64,000 nt of DNA from an uncultured Prevotellaceae bacterium (GCA_902764705.1 CACWWZ010000006.1:1-64000), one strand, 5' to 3'; positions 42,972 through 51,644 are shown, numbered from the stretch's first letter. A program made the numbers and translations. Notes: generated from the sequence alone by a model not told the origin.

Positions 42972-43477
42972 ATATCTAATAATCCTTCAGGGATGTTCAT
43001 GATGATTTCTTTTTTGTTGACGTCTATGTTTTCTATCAGTTCGTCGCTAGCAGGAATCAGCGTACCATCTTCCAGTTCGAACAGAATGTTCTGTGTGCTG
43101 TCGTCAATGGCTGCAATAGTCCCGATAGTAGAACCATCGGGTACACTGACAATCTTAAACCCTACGAGGGACGACAGCGAGGGTGTCTCTTCAGCCTCTT
43201 CTGCCAATGCACGGGGGAAATAGACGTCGCATCCCGTCAACTCCTGGGCACGTTGCTGTGTGTCGACGTCGCAAAATTTAACTAAACAGACGCTGTCGTT
43301 GCGGAACCGGTACTCTTCCATAAAGAAGGGTACCAGAATGCCATCCACGTCAAGCACAAGATATTCGGCATCCACACTGTCAAAGATGTCGTCAGTAAAT
43401 TGGAACGACACCTCGCCTTTAACTCCATGAGCCTTGCCTAATCGGCCTATCTTGTAAACGTCTTCTCTCTTAATCAT
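42968..43477 (-). CDS. rimM: 16S rRNA processing protein RimM
   Basis: Assembly factor for the 30S subunit head; 169 residues. The N-terminal RimM domain has YKIGRLGKAHGVKGEVSFQF. The C-terminal PRC-barrel has GFKIVSVPDGSTIGTIAAID and NILFELEDGTLIPASDELIE. Its stop overlaps the dxr start. The 29-nt spacer to murA upstream carries a 24-bp palindrome. Confidence 0.95.
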   Translation of the reverse strand: MIKREDVYKIGRLGKAHGVKGEVSFQFTDDIFDSVDAEYLVLDVDGILVPFFMEEYRFRNDSVCLVKFCDVDTQQRAQELTGCDVYFPRALAEEAEETPSLSSLVGFKIVSVPDGSTIGTIAAIDDSTQNILFELEDGTLIPASDELIENIDVNKKEIIMNIPEGLLDI

Positions 43478-43487
43478 ATTCTAGTTT

Positions 43488-43511
43488 ACTAGTCACACTG
43501 GTGTTACTAGT
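43488..43511. repeat. 24-bp imperfect palindrome between murA and rimM
   Basis: ACTAGT-C-ACAC-TG-GTGT-T-ACTAGT: 11 of 12 positions in each arm are complementary. It spans the murA stop codon and could be an operator or a small RNA stem. Confidence 0.6.
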
Positions 43512-44835
43512 TAATTCTCTCTATTTTTGCACCGAGTGCATTCAAGCGTGCTTCGATGTTTTCGTAACCACGGTCAATTTGTTCTATGTTGCTAATGATG
43601 CTTGTTCCATTGGCACTCATGGCAGCAATAAGCAGGGCGATACCTGCACGGATGTCAGGACTGGACATGCGGCTCGCGCGTAGCTTCACCTTGCGGTCGT
43701 GACCTACGACGACTGCACGGTGAGGATCGCAAAGAATAATCTGTGCTCCCATATCAATGAGACGGTCTACGAAGAACAAGCGGCTTTCGAACATCTTCTG
43801 GTGGAACAAGACGGAACCTCGGGCCTGTGTGGCCACCACGATCAGTACTGACAGCAAGTCGGGGGTTAGTCCAGGCCAAGGCGCATCGGCCAGTGTCATA
43901 ATGGTGCCGTCAATGAATGAATCTACCACGTAGTGTTTCTGATGTGGGATGAACAGGTCGTCGCCATCAACTTCGATTTTAACGCCCAGACGGCGGAAGG
44001 CATCGGGAATAATGCCCAGATTGTCGAGCGAACAGTCCTTAATGCGTACTCCATTGCCACACATGGCGGCCATTCCGATAAACGATCCCACTTCAATCAT
44101 ATCAGGTAGCAGACGGTGATTAGTACCATGCAACAATGAACCTCCCTTGATGGTCAACAGGTTACTGCCGATACCACAGATATCGGCGCCCATACGGTTG
44201 AGCATGTGGCAGAGCTGTTGGATATAGGGCTCGCAGGCCGCATTATAAATGGTTGTTGTGCCTTCTGCGAGTACGGCAGCCATGATGATATTGGCTGTAC
44301 CAGTGACAGAAGCCTCGTCGAGCAACATATAGGTGCCCTTTAGGCTATTGGCTTTTGATTTTTGGCTTTTGGCAAATATTTCGTAGACATCGCGCTCGGC
44401 TAATTGACGGAACTTTGCACCAAGCTTCTGGAAACCCAAGAAATGGGTGTCCAGACGACGACGCCCGATCTTGTCGCCACCGGGTTTTGCTATAATGGCT
44501 TTACCCATGCGTGCCAGCAACGGTCCAATCATTAATACAGAACCGCGCAACTGGGAACATTTTTCGACGAACTTATCGCTCTCGAGGAATTCCATGTTCA
44601 GTTGGTCGGCTTGGAAGGTATATGTTCCGGACTTTTCGGAACATACCTTTACTCCGACGTCCTTCAGCAACTGAATGAGGTTGTTGACGTCGCGGATGTT
44701 GGGAATGTTGCTGATGGTGACAGGCTCGCTGGTTAGCAAGGTAGCACAAATAACCTGCAGTGCTTCGTTTTTAGCGCCTTGTGGAGTAATCGTGCCACTG
44801 AGCAAGTGTCCGCCTTCAATCTTGAATGTTGCCAT
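43507..44835 (-). CDS. murA: UDP-N-acetylglucosamine 1-carboxyvinyltransferase
   Basis: First committed step of peptidoglycan synthesis. 442 residues from ATG 44835 (MATFKIEGGHLLSGTITPQG); a longer frame upstream lies inside the DUF4290 gene. PQGAKNEALQVICA and MLLDEASVTGTANI are conserved. In the catalytic loop PGGDKIGRRRLDTH the usual fosfomycin-reactive Cys is Asp121, as in naturally fosfomycin-insensitive MurA proteins. Residues 153-164 (FAKSQKSKANSL), next to the catalytic loop strand, are encoded by five tandem heptamers (44343-44377) and look like an insertion. The DUF4290 gene ends 1 nt before the start. Confidence 0.96.
   Translation of the reverse strand: MATFKIEGGHLLSGTITPQGAKNEALQVICATLLTSEPVTISNIPNIRDVNNLIQLLKDVGVKVCSEKSGTYTFQADQLNMEFLESDKFVEKCSQLRGSVLMIGPLLARMGKAIIAKPGGDKIGRRRLDTHFLGFQKLGAKFRQLAERDVYEIFAKSQKSKANSLKGTYMLLDEASVTGTANIIMAAVLAEGTTTIYNAACEPYIQQLCHMLNRMGADICGIGSNLLTIKGGSLLHGTNHRLLPDMIEVGSFIGMAAMCGNGVRIKDCSLDNLGIIPDAFRRLGVKIEVDGDDLFIPHQKHYVVDSFIDGTIMTLADAPWPGLTPDLLSVLIVVATQARGSVLFHQKMFESRLFFVDRLIDMGAQIILCDPHRAVVVGHDRKVKLRASRMSSPDIRAGIALLIAAMSANGTSIISNIEQIDRGYENIEARLNALGAKIERIN
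44343..44377. repeat. Heptamer array inside the murA coding frame
   Basis: Five units on the plus strand: GGCTATT, GGCTTTT, GATTTTT, GGCTTTT, GGCAAAT. On the coding strand it is A-rich and encodes a Lys/Ser/Ala/Asn stretch. A change of three units (21 bp) would keep the frame; one or two would break it. Confidence 0.85.
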
Positions 44836-44836
44836 C

Positions 44837-45445
44837 TTACTTCTTTTTCTTGTTGCGCTTGCTGTCGCCTGCCTTAGCAGACTGTATGTGCTCGAATTCG
44901 AAGTCAGAAAGATCGAGTTGGATGATGCCGTCAGTGAAACGGGCCATGTCGTCGGCAACACGTTCGTCGTCCATAGAGCCATGTCCCCATGTTGTCAGGT
45001 CGCGCTTCATCTGGTTGGCTGTCTGGCGTACCAGTTCATCACGTTCAGGACCTTCTGGCATGGTTTTCAGCTCCTCGAACACTTTTGCCATCAGTCGGCC
45101 ATAGTGACGCTGATAAGGTATTTCGTCTTGACCAGGTAATGGCAATGGCTGAGGCTTAGTGAGAATTTTCTCGGCATTGCCCACATCGAAGGGCCAGTCA
45201 ATATCAAGCTGCTTGTGACTCATTAGGTAAAGATGATCCCAAAGGGTCTGCTCGTAGTCTGGACTGGTACGAATCTGTGGATTCTTGCTTTCCATTTGTT
45301 GAATGATGGACTGTGCGCAGAGGTTTCGCTCTTCCTTGGTGGGCAGGCTAACAGCCAGGTCCACCATCTTTTGAATTTCGCGCCCGTATTCAGGCATGAC
45401 CAGCTTCTCACGCTGGGTGTTATAGTCTAATCCTTTGATATCCAT
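44837..45445 (-). CDS. DUF4290 family protein
   Basis: Cytoplasmic 202-residue protein of unknown function, confined as far as I know to Bacteroidetes. The N-terminus GLDYNTQREKLVMPEYGREI is the family signature. Further parts are IDWPFDVGNAEKILTKPQPL and IPYQRHYGRLMAKVFEELKT; the C-terminus is lysine-rich (KAGDSKRNKKKK). No enzyme motif or membrane span is seen. It sits one nucleotide upstream of murA and downstream of a heptamer spacer after tsaB, so a link to cell-wall growth or ribosome/tRNA maturation is possible but unproven. Confidence 0.88.
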   Translation of the reverse strand: MDIKGLDYNTQREKLVMPEYGREIQKMVDLAVSLPTKEERNLCAQSIIQQMESKNPQIRTSPDYEQTLWDHLYLMSHKQLDIDWPFDVGNAEKILTKPQPLPLPGQDEIPYQRHYGRLMAKVFEELKTMPEGPERDELVRQTANQMKRDLTTWGHGSMDDERVADDMARFTDGIIQLDLSDFEFEHIQSAKAGDSKRNKKKK

Positions 45446-45449
45446 TGTT

Positions 45450-45477
45450 TCTTAATTCTTAACTCTTAATTCTTAAC
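45450..45477. repeat. Heptamer array forming the DUF4290/tsaB spacer
   Basis: Four units on the plus strand: TCTTAAT, TCTTAAC, TCTTAAT, TCTTAAC, ending in the tsaB stop codon and starting 4 nt from the DUF4290 start. Confidence 0.85.
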
Positions 45478-46172
45478 TAGAGTAGTTTCTTGGGTTTGAT
45501 GGCCACAAAGTCTTTCAGATAGAAAGGCACAAAGTAGGCCACGTCTTCGAACTGCTCGTTGAGGAAACGTTTTTCGGCCAGTGGTTGCATCCATTTTGCT
45601 AAAGGCTCAATGTTTTCGATGTAGTGGGCGTTGGGATGATTGATGATGTCCATACACTTCTTGGCACCATTGCCAAAGAAGTAGATGGGACGCTCGTCGA
45701 GCCATTGTTTGTAGGTGTCGGCATCCACAATGTCAGCACTAACGGGACGAACTGCCTTCAGGCTGCGGTCGTAAAGCGCTGCGTAAACCTCCATTCTGCG
45801 GGCATCGAGCATGGGGCAGAGCAGGGCGTTCTCTTCCATTTCCGGATTCTTCAGCAACACGGGGACACACAGCAGTTCCAATGTAGGCACGGCAAGCAAT
45901 TTCAGGTTGCGACCGTAGCAAATACCTTTCGCCATCGACACGCCAATGCGCAGTCCTGTATAAGAACCGGGACCGCAACTGATGGCGACAGCGTCGAAGG
46001 GAATTGCATGATTGTCGGTAAACGACATTGCTTCGTCGACCATCGTTCCAAGGCGTTCGGCACCAGCACCATGCTCACCATGTTCCTGTTGTTCGAAGAT
46101 GCATTGTCCGTCCTCGGAAACAGCAACAGAGCAGACGTTAGTACTTGTTTCTATATGTAATATGCAAGCCAT
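45477..46172 (-). CDS. tsaB: tRNA threonylcarbamoyladenosine biosynthesis protein TsaB
   Basis: Non-catalytic partner of TsaD in t6A37 tRNA modification; 231 residues. The N-terminal ASKHA fold begins ILHIETSTNVCSVAVSEDGQ. The dimerisation region has ISCGPGSYTGLRIGVSMAKG and LKLLAVPTLELL; CPMLDARRMEVYAALYD is also typical. It is the promoter-proximal gene of the minus-strand housekeeping operon, with a -7 box at 46191-46198 and a leader of under 20 nt. Confidence 0.95.
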   Translation of the reverse strand: MACILHIETSTNVCSVAVSEDGQCIFEQQEHGEHGAGAERLGTMVDEAMSFTDNHAIPFDAVAISCGPGSYTGLRIGVSMAKGICYGRNLKLLAVPTLELLCVPVLLKNPEMEENALLCPMLDARRMEVYAALYDRSLKAVRPVSADIVDADTYKQWLDERPIYFFGNGAKKCMDIINHPNAHYIENIEPLAKWMQPLAEKRFLNEQFEDVAYFVPFYLKDFVAIKPKKLL

Positions 46173-46190
46173 ATATCACTTTTTAAAGTG

Positions 46191-46198
46191 CAAAGGTA
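46191..46198 (-). promoter_or_regulatory. -7 promoter box of the tsaB operon
   Basis: TACCTTTG followed by C on the minus strand. Confidence 0.75.
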
Positions 46199-46240
46199 CG
46201 AATTTTTCCTTCAATACTCGCATGTTTCATAAAAATTTTG

Positions 46241-46248
46241 TACCTTTG
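46241..46248 (+). promoter_or_regulatory. -7 promoter box of the yicC operon
   Basis: TACCTTTG followed by C, 28 nt before the yicC ATG; divergent from the tsaB promoter. Confidence 0.75.
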
Positions 46249-46276
46249 CAACCATATTTAAGAAAAATACCTAGTT

Positions 46277-47149
46277 ATGATACAATCAATGACGGGCTAC
46301 GGCAAGACTGTTGTGGCCTACAAAGGGAAAAAGATTAACGTTGAAATCAAGTCTCTCAATTCGAAGCAGCTTGACCTAACTACACGTATTGCACCCCTTT
46401 ATCGTGAGAAGGAAATGGAGATTCGCCAGATGATTGCTGAACAGTTGCAGCGCGGCAAGGTGGAGTTTGCCATCTGGATAGAAAAGGATGCCACCACAGA
46501 GGGCGCAACGGTTAATACCACCCTGATGGACAGCTATTATCGCCAGTTGGAAGGCTTTGCCATGGATCACAACTTATCGGGCATCGACTGGATGCAGACA
46601 TTGGTGCGTATGCCCGACGTGTTGACGAAGACAGAAGTTGAAGTCCTTGAGGAAGATGAGTGGTTCGCTGCCCGACAGGGTGTACGTGAGGCTATTCAAC
46701 ATCTGGTTGACTTCCGTACTCAGGAAGGTGCAGCGTTGGAGAAGAAGTTCGCTGAGAAGATTGATAACATCGAGCGTTTGATGTCGTCCATAGAACCCTA
46801 CGAGAAAGCTCGCGTGGAAAAAATCCGTTCGCGCATTGTCGAAGGATTGAAACAGATTCCAGGTGCTGAATACGACAAGAACCGTCTGGAGCAGGAACTG
46901 ATTTATTATATCGAGAAGTTGGATATCAGCGAGGAGAAGCAGCGTCTTGCCAACCATTTGAAATATTTCCGCGAGACGATGGCTGATGCTCCTGGACAGG
47001 GCAAGAAGTTAGGATTCATTGCTCAGGAAATGGGTCGCGAAATCAATACCACCGGTTCGAAGTCGAATCAGGCCGAGATGCAGAACATTGTGGTGATGAT
47101 GAAGGACGAACTCGAACAAATCAAGGAACAAGTCCTGAACGCGTTATAA
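46277..47149 (+). CDS. yicC: YicC-family endoribonuclease
   Basis: 290 residues. The N-terminal YicC domain starts MIQSMTGYGKTVVAYKGKKI, followed by VEIKSLNSKQLDLTTRIAPL. The C-terminal DUF1732 part ends with RLANHLKYFRETM, GKKLGFIAQEMGREINTTGS and QNIVVMMKDELEQIKEQVLN. E. coli YicC is a small-RNA-degrading endoribonuclease. The location directly before gmk is conserved in many bacteria. It has its own promoter; gmk follows after 29 nt. Confidence 0.95.
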   Translation: MIQSMTGYGKTVVAYKGKKINVEIKSLNSKQLDLTTRIAPLYREKEMEIRQMIAEQLQRGKVEFAIWIEKDATTEGATVNTTLMDSYYRQLEGFAMDHNLSGIDWMQTLVRMPDVLTKTEVEVLEEDEWFAARQGVREAIQHLVDFRTQEGAALEKKFAEKIDNIERLMSSIEPYEKARVEKIRSRIVEGLKQIPGAEYDKNRLEQELIYYIEKLDISEEKQRLANHLKYFRETMADAPGQGKKLGFIAQEMGREINTTGSKSNQAEMQNIVVMMKDELEQIKEQVLNAL

Positions 47150-47178
47150 TTTAAACAACAAATTTCACGAATTGATAT

Positions 47179-47751
47179 ATGATGAAAGGAAAGATGCTAA
47201 TCGTTTCTGCCCCTTCTGGTAGCGGAAAGAGTACTATCGTAAACTGGTTGATGCGAGAACATCCGGAACTGAGGCTGTATTTCTCAATTAGTTGTACCAG
47301 TCGTGCGCCTCGTGGTACGGAACGGAACGGTGTGGAATACTTCTTTCTGACTCCTGAGGCATTTCGCCAACGTATCGAGAATAATGAGTTCTTGGAATAC
47401 GAGGAAGTTTACGATAACCGCTTTTACGGTACGCTGAAGCAGCAGGTGGAGAACCAGCGTGAAGCAGGACAGAATGTCGTATTCGATGTCGATGTGAAAG
47501 GTGGTGTGAACATCAAGAAATACTATGGTGATGATGCTCTGAGCCTTTTCATCCAGCCTCCCTCTGTGGAGGAACTGCGCCATCGTTTGGAAGGACGTGG
47601 GACTGATACTCCTGAAGCTATTGCCGAGCGTTTGGCCAAAGCAGAATATGAGATGACTTTTGCTCCTTTGTTTGACCACGTCATTGTGAACGATGATTTG
47701 GAAACAGCTAAACAAGAAACCCTGCAAGTGGTGAAAGACTTTCTAGGATAA
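47179..47751 (+). CDS. gmk: Guanylate kinase
   Basis: Phosphorylates GMP to GDP. 190 residues. The P-loop is IVSAPSGSGKSTIV. The GMP-binding part is SISCTSRAPRGTERNGVEYF, then FLEYEEVYDNRFYGTLKQQV and the acidic VVFDVDVKGGVNIKKYYGDD. The C-terminal lid includes RLAKAEYEMTFAPLFDHVIV. Start at ATG 47179, with a second ATG next to it. nadD follows after 19 nt. Confidence 0.97.
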   Translation: MMKGKMLIVSAPSGSGKSTIVNWLMREHPELRLYFSISCTSRAPRGTERNGVEYFFLTPEAFRQRIENNEFLEYEEVYDNRFYGTLKQQVENQREAGQNVVFDVDVKGGVNIKKYYGDDALSLFIQPPSVEELRHRLEGRGTDTPEAIAERLAKAEYEMTFAPLFDHVIVNDDLETAKQETLQVVKDFLG

Positions 47752-47770
47752 CAACTTCCACTTCTGCTTC

Positions 47771-48307
47771 ATGAATATTGGAATTTTCGGTGGTTCGTTT
47801 AACCCTATTCATAGTGGACATTTGGCCATTGCACGTGCAGCTTTGGAGCAGTGCCGCCTGGATGAAGTGTGGTTGATGGTGTCGCCCCAGAATCCATTGA
47901 AGCAACAGTCTGAATTGTTGGACGATAGTCTGCGCTTTGAAATGGCACAAAAGGCCTTGGAAGGTATCAATAGAGTGATTGCCTGCGACTATGAATTCTA
48001 CTTGCCGAAACCTTCCTATACTTGGAACACGTTGCAAAATCTATCGAAAGACTATCCCGACCATCGTTTCTCCTTATTGATCGGTGGCGACAATTGGGCA
48101 CACTTTGAACGCTGGCGTCATTGGAAGGATATCCTGCGTAACTATGACGTGGTGGTCTATCCGCGCGACAATTACCATGGCACCATCGACGTGCCCTTGA
48201 TACCTGTGTCGAGTACGGAGATTCGTCAAAAAGTTGGGGCAGGGGAGAGTATAAAAGGAATGGTGCCCGACAGCATTGTTCCTCTGGTGGAGAAGTACTA
48301 CAAATAA
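47771..48307 (+). CDS. nadD: Nicotinate-nucleotide adenylyltransferase
   Basis: Makes deamido-NAD+ from nicotinate mononucleotide and ATP. 178 residues. The nucleotidyltransferase motif IGIFGGSFNPIHSGHLAIAR includes the catalytic HxGH. WLMVSPQNPLKQQ and LLIGGDNWAHFERWRHWKDI are conserved, and the C-terminal ISSTEIR-type motif is VSSTEIRQKVGAGESI. A glycosyltransferase gene follows after 15 nt, so the surface-glycan genes may begin as a tail of this operon. Confidence 0.96.
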   Translation: MNIGIFGGSFNPIHSGHLAIARAALEQCRLDEVWLMVSPQNPLKQQSELLDDSLRFEMAQKALEGINRVIACDYEFYLPKPSYTWNTLQNLSKDYPDHRFSLLIGGDNWAHFERWRHWKDILRNYDVVVYPRDNYHGTIDVPLIPVSSTEIRQKVGAGESIKGMVPDSIVPLVEKYYK

Positions 48308-48322
48308 CTGACGAGGAAAGAG

Positions 48323-49291
48323 ATGAAGGTTTCTGTTTTAGTTCCGATATACGGAGTTGAGAAATACATTAAGCAATGTGCCCAAACACTTTTTGCTCAG
48401 ACATACTTTGATATAGAATATGTCTTTGTGGATGACTGTACTCCAGACTGCAGTGTAGAGGTTCTTCAACAGGTTCTTGCCGAATATCCCCAACGCAAGA
48501 ATCAAGTCCGCATCATCCGACATAAACATAATCGGGGGCTTGGAGCGGCACGAAAGACCGCTTTCGAGGCTGCGACGGGCGATTTTGTCATGAATGTCGA
48601 CAGCGACGACTATCTGGCCTTGGACGCTGTGGAAAAGATGGTGGAAAACCAACAACAGACAGGGGCGGATATCGTTTCGGGTGCTTACTGCTCACATTAT
48701 GAAAACGAACAGATTGTCCGTCGCTCGGAGCCGGATTTAAGCCGGGAGACAAGTCTGAAATTGATGCTCATTCAAAACACACTGCTTCCCCACATTTGGG
48801 CAAGACTAATTCGCAGAAGTCTATACTTGGACCATGAAATCACTTCTTTAGAGGGTATTAACATGGCAGAAGATATGGCTCTGACACCCAGGCTCATTCA
48901 TGCGGCACGAAGTATTTCGTATATCGACGACATTACCTATTATTATCGTGACGACTCATCGGCCAGTACGTTTGCCAATCACTTGTCGGCGAAACATGTC
49001 GAATCGTATCTGAAGGCAAATCAGGTCCTCTGGCTGTACTTCCGGAAAAACGATGAAAGCAACGAGTTCCTTACTGCCTTCCAGATTGGTATGCTCAATG
49101 CGTATTATCATGCTTTGGCAGGAGATTTTTCCCTGCCACAAATCAAAGCTTTACTCAGCTACCAACCGCAATCATTTGTTTTCCGCTGTTTACATGGCCT
49201 CTTGGCACGAAAGCAGACGCTCTCTTTGCTCAGATTTGCTTATCTGACTGTAAAGTGGTGCTATAAAACACTTATTGCTTCTTTCGGATAA
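48323..49291 (+). CDS. Family 2 glycosyltransferase
   Basis: 322 residues. The GT-A nucleotide-sugar-binding N-terminus is MKVSVLVPIYGVEKYIKQCA, with FVDDCTPDCSVEVLQQVL, a GLGAARKTAFEAATGDFVMN stretch and the metal-binding DXD equivalent VDSDDYL. The C-terminal part (about 220-322) is helical and basic, without clear membrane spans. Donor and acceptor cannot be deduced. It follows nadD in the same direction, and its last 20 nt overlap the 3' end of the convergent flippase gene. It probably builds the surface polymer handled by the following genes. Confidence 0.9.
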   Translation: MKVSVLVPIYGVEKYIKQCAQTLFAQTYFDIEYVFVDDCTPDCSVEVLQQVLAEYPQRKNQVRIIRHKHNRGLGAARKTAFEAATGDFVMNVDSDDYLALDAVEKMVENQQQTGADIVSGAYCSHYENEQIVRRSEPDLSRETSLKLMLIQNTLLPHIWARLIRRSLYLDHEITSLEGINMAEDMALTPRLIHAARSISYIDDITYYYRDDSSASTFANHLSAKHVESYLKANQVLWLYFRKNDESNEFLTAFQIGMLNAYYHALAGDFSLPQIKALLSYQPQSFVFRCLHGLLARKQTLSLLRFAYLTVKWCYKTLIASFG

Positions 49292-50705
49292 ATTGTAGGC
49301 ATTCTTTAAGTATAGCCACGTTGAGCAAACGCATAGCGACTAAATAGAGTGCGGCAGCCATCATGATGCGTATCAGCAAAAGCAACCAGAGGTTGGTGAT
49401 GGACAGGGTGGCATAGTGGGTTGCCACCATCACGACAGCAGCAATAAGCGTGAAAGGTATAGTGTCTTTCAGGACATCAAACATAGATAGGGGCAGTATG
49501 CGTTGAAGAGCAAAATGCCAGCAGGCAGTAAACAGTAAATTCAGGGCCGAGAAGGCTGCCACCATTGCCACGATACCCAATTTCGCGAAACTAAGTGTCA
49601 GAATAATCTGCAACACAATCTGCAAAGCCACCAGTCTTAGGTAGATGTCCGAACGCTTACGACTGATGATAAGATTCTGATAGAGTGTCTGTAAGGGAAT
49701 AAAAGCACCACCAATACATAGTATCTGTAGCAGAATGACGCTGGGCTCCCATTTCGCGCCAATGGTGACAATGATGAATTCATGAGCCACCAAGGCAAGT
49801 CCGAACATCAGAGGAAAACATACCAGCGACGTGAAACGCAGCATCTTTCTGAACACGCGCTGCTGGCGGCCTTCTTCATTGTCGGCATTGGTAAGTACGG
49901 GCTGTGCCACCTGAGCCATCGTGTTTGAGATGAACGAATGCCCCATTGTGTTCCATTTGTTAGCCTGACTGAATTGTCCCACCGTGTTGATGTGCAGCAT
50001 CTTTCCGAAGATAAAGGTCTGCACTTGTTGGCTGATGACAGTAAGAATATTCGTCAGGAGCAGCTTCGACGAGAATCCGAACATTTGTCTGATGGGGCTG
50101 AAATCTACTGGTAGGGTGGGTCTCCAACGTGTGAAGTAATACTTTATGATGGTTGCCACAACAATATAGACGACCTGTTGCCATGCCAGACTCCAGTAAC
50201 CGTATCTGTTCCATGCCAGCCACACGCCACAACAGCCTGATATGATTAGGGCAATGATGCTGGCAATAGCTTGTTCGCGGTTGCGCAACTCTATCCACAG
50301 CTTGGCATTGGGGACGATGCCGATAGCGGAGATGGGAATGGTCAGGAAAGCGACCCGTGATACGTCAGTAAGCGCGGGCTGGTCGAAAAACCAGGCAATC
50401 AGTGGCGCACAAAAAAATAGGATGATATATAAGGAGAATCCTGCAAAGATATTGAACCATGCCACCGCATTATAGTCTCGCTGGGTGGGAGGTTTCAAGT
50501 TGGCTAATGCTTGTGAGAAGCCTGCCGCCTGAATACATCCTGCCAACGTGGTAAAGATGGTTATCAAAGCTACAATACCGTAGTCCGCCTCCGAAAGCTT
50601 ACGTGCCAGAATAATGCCAAATACCAGATTCAGCACTTGTGTGGCGCCATTATTGATGGCTCCCCAGGCAATGCCTTTGGCTGTTTTCTCTTTCAGGTTA
50701 TCCAT
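49272..50705 (-). CDS. Polysaccharide flippase (MOP/PST family, Wzx-like)
   Basis: 477-residue membrane protein with 12-14 hydrophobic spans, from ATG 50705 (MDNLKEKTAKGIAWGAINNG); a TTG at 50723 is a less likely start. The N-terminal GIAWGAINNGATQVLNLVFG, LARKLSEADYGIVALITIFT and GCIQAAGFSQALANLKPPTQ are typical of lipid-linked oligosaccharide flippases (RfbX/TuaB type). It overlaps the upstream GT14 gene by 8 nt, so the two are translationally coupled. It probably exports the glycan made by the neighbouring transferases. Confidence 0.92.
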   Translation of the reverse strand: MDNLKEKTAKGIAWGAINNGATQVLNLVFGIILARKLSEADYGIVALITIFTTLAGCIQAAGFSQALANLKPPTQRDYNAVAWFNIFAGFSLYIILFFCAPLIAWFFDQPALTDVSRVAFLTIPISAIGIVPNAKLWIELRNREQAIASIIALIISGCCGVWLAWNRYGYWSLAWQQVVYIVVATIIKYYFTRWRPTLPVDFSPIRQMFGFSSKLLLTNILTVISQQVQTFIFGKMLHINTVGQFSQANKWNTMGHSFISNTMAQVAQPVLTNADNEEGRQQRVFRKMLRFTSLVCFPLMFGLALVAHEFIIVTIGAKWEPSVILLQILCIGGAFIPLQTLYQNLIISRKRSDIYLRLVALQIVLQIILTLSFAKLGIVAMVAAFSALNLLFTACWHFALQRILPLSMFDVLKDTIPFTLIAAVVMVATHYATLSITNLWLLLLIRIMMAAALYLVAMRLLNVAILKECLQFIRKKQ

Positions 50706-51606
50706 TGTTTCTGTGTTCGTCAATCAAATCCATTAGTTTGTCGCTCTTACCAGTCACTGCCTTGCGAAAGAACATCTTACCACTGGCCAGAATGGTGTCA
50801 TAGTCGTCCTCAGTGAAAACCTTAATTTCCTGACCATATTCTATATAGGTTAGAGGCGTATAATCTTCCAGTCGGGTAAAAGTCCCTTCCGAGAGAATAC
50901 ATCGCGAAGCAAAGGGCGAGTGGAAGGCAATAGTCTGCCAAATCGTTTCCGACGGACAGAAACTAGTCTTGAAATAGCGGACAAAGTCAGGATGGGCGTC
51001 CATAAACTGCAGACAGTATGTCGCCAGTTCCGAAGTGATGCCCCACCAATCTGAACCTTTATAAAGCGTATAGGGTTGCCCGTCGACAGGGAAATACAGC
51101 TTTTTTCGGATGCCCAGTGCATAGGATATCTTCCGCAGCGACACTCTGAATTTGCTTTTCAGCGTACCATAACGCCACGCGTGGTCGTTCAGGAAACGGT
51201 ATTCCTGATATAGTCTGGCATCCAGTCCTTGTTGGTGTTCCATACAGATGCCCTGGATGAACTCCTGACCTTGATGTTGCTCCAAATAGTCCTTGATGCG
51301 CTGGTTGCCCCATATGGGATAGTCAAGTCCGCTAAGAGTGAACAGATAGTCGAAATGGGTTCCAAAACTGAGTGCTTCCTTCAGTAAGGCTGTCTGGAAC
51401 CTCACCTGTTGCATGCTGGCCCACATCACATCATAGCGTTCTTTGATGAAATGTACACGTGGCGAGGTGATGAGCGTACAGAATGTCTGTAGGTCGCTCT
51501 TCAGGTCGACGTGTACAAATATCTCGCTGTCCTCAGGCAACCGTTCGGTCAGTCGGAATAGCTGATGAGGATCTTTATGGGCGGAGATAAGAAACGCTAT
51601 TTTCAT
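50698..51606 (-). CDS. GT14-type (core-2/I-branching) glycosyltransferase
   Basis: 302 residues. The N-terminus MKIAFLISAHKDPHQLFRLT, FVHVDLKSDL, the middle HFDYLFTLSGLDYPIWGNQR and the later KGSDWWGITSELATYCLQFM with FCPSETIWQTIAFHSPF follow the pattern of beta-1,6-N-acetylglucosaminyltransferase/xylosyltransferase-like 'Branch' proteins. Bacterial members occur in polysaccharide clusters. First gene of a two-gene operon with the flippase; -7 box at 51629-51636. The sugar transferred is unknown. Confidence 0.9.
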   Translation of the reverse strand: MKIAFLISAHKDPHQLFRLTERLPEDSEIFVHVDLKSDLQTFCTLITSPRVHFIKERYDVMWASMQQVRFQTALLKEALSFGTHFDYLFTLSGLDYPIWGNQRIKDYLEQHQGQEFIQGICMEHQQGLDARLYQEYRFLNDHAWRYGTLKSKFRVSLRKISYALGIRKKLYFPVDGQPYTLYKGSDWWGITSELATYCLQFMDAHPDFVRYFKTSFCPSETIWQTIAFHSPFASRCILSEGTFTRLEDYTPLTYIEYGQEIKVFTEDDYDTILASGKMFFRKAVTGKSDKLMDLIDEHRNNG

Positions 51607-51628
51607 CGTTTTTTCACTTTTGATGTTG

Positions 51629-51636
51629 CAAAAGTA
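51629..51636 (-). promoter_or_regulatory. -7 promoter box of the GT14-flippase operon
   Basis: TACTTTTG followed by C on the minus strand, 22 nt before the ATG. Confidence 0.7.
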
Positions 51637-51644
51637 CGAAAAAA

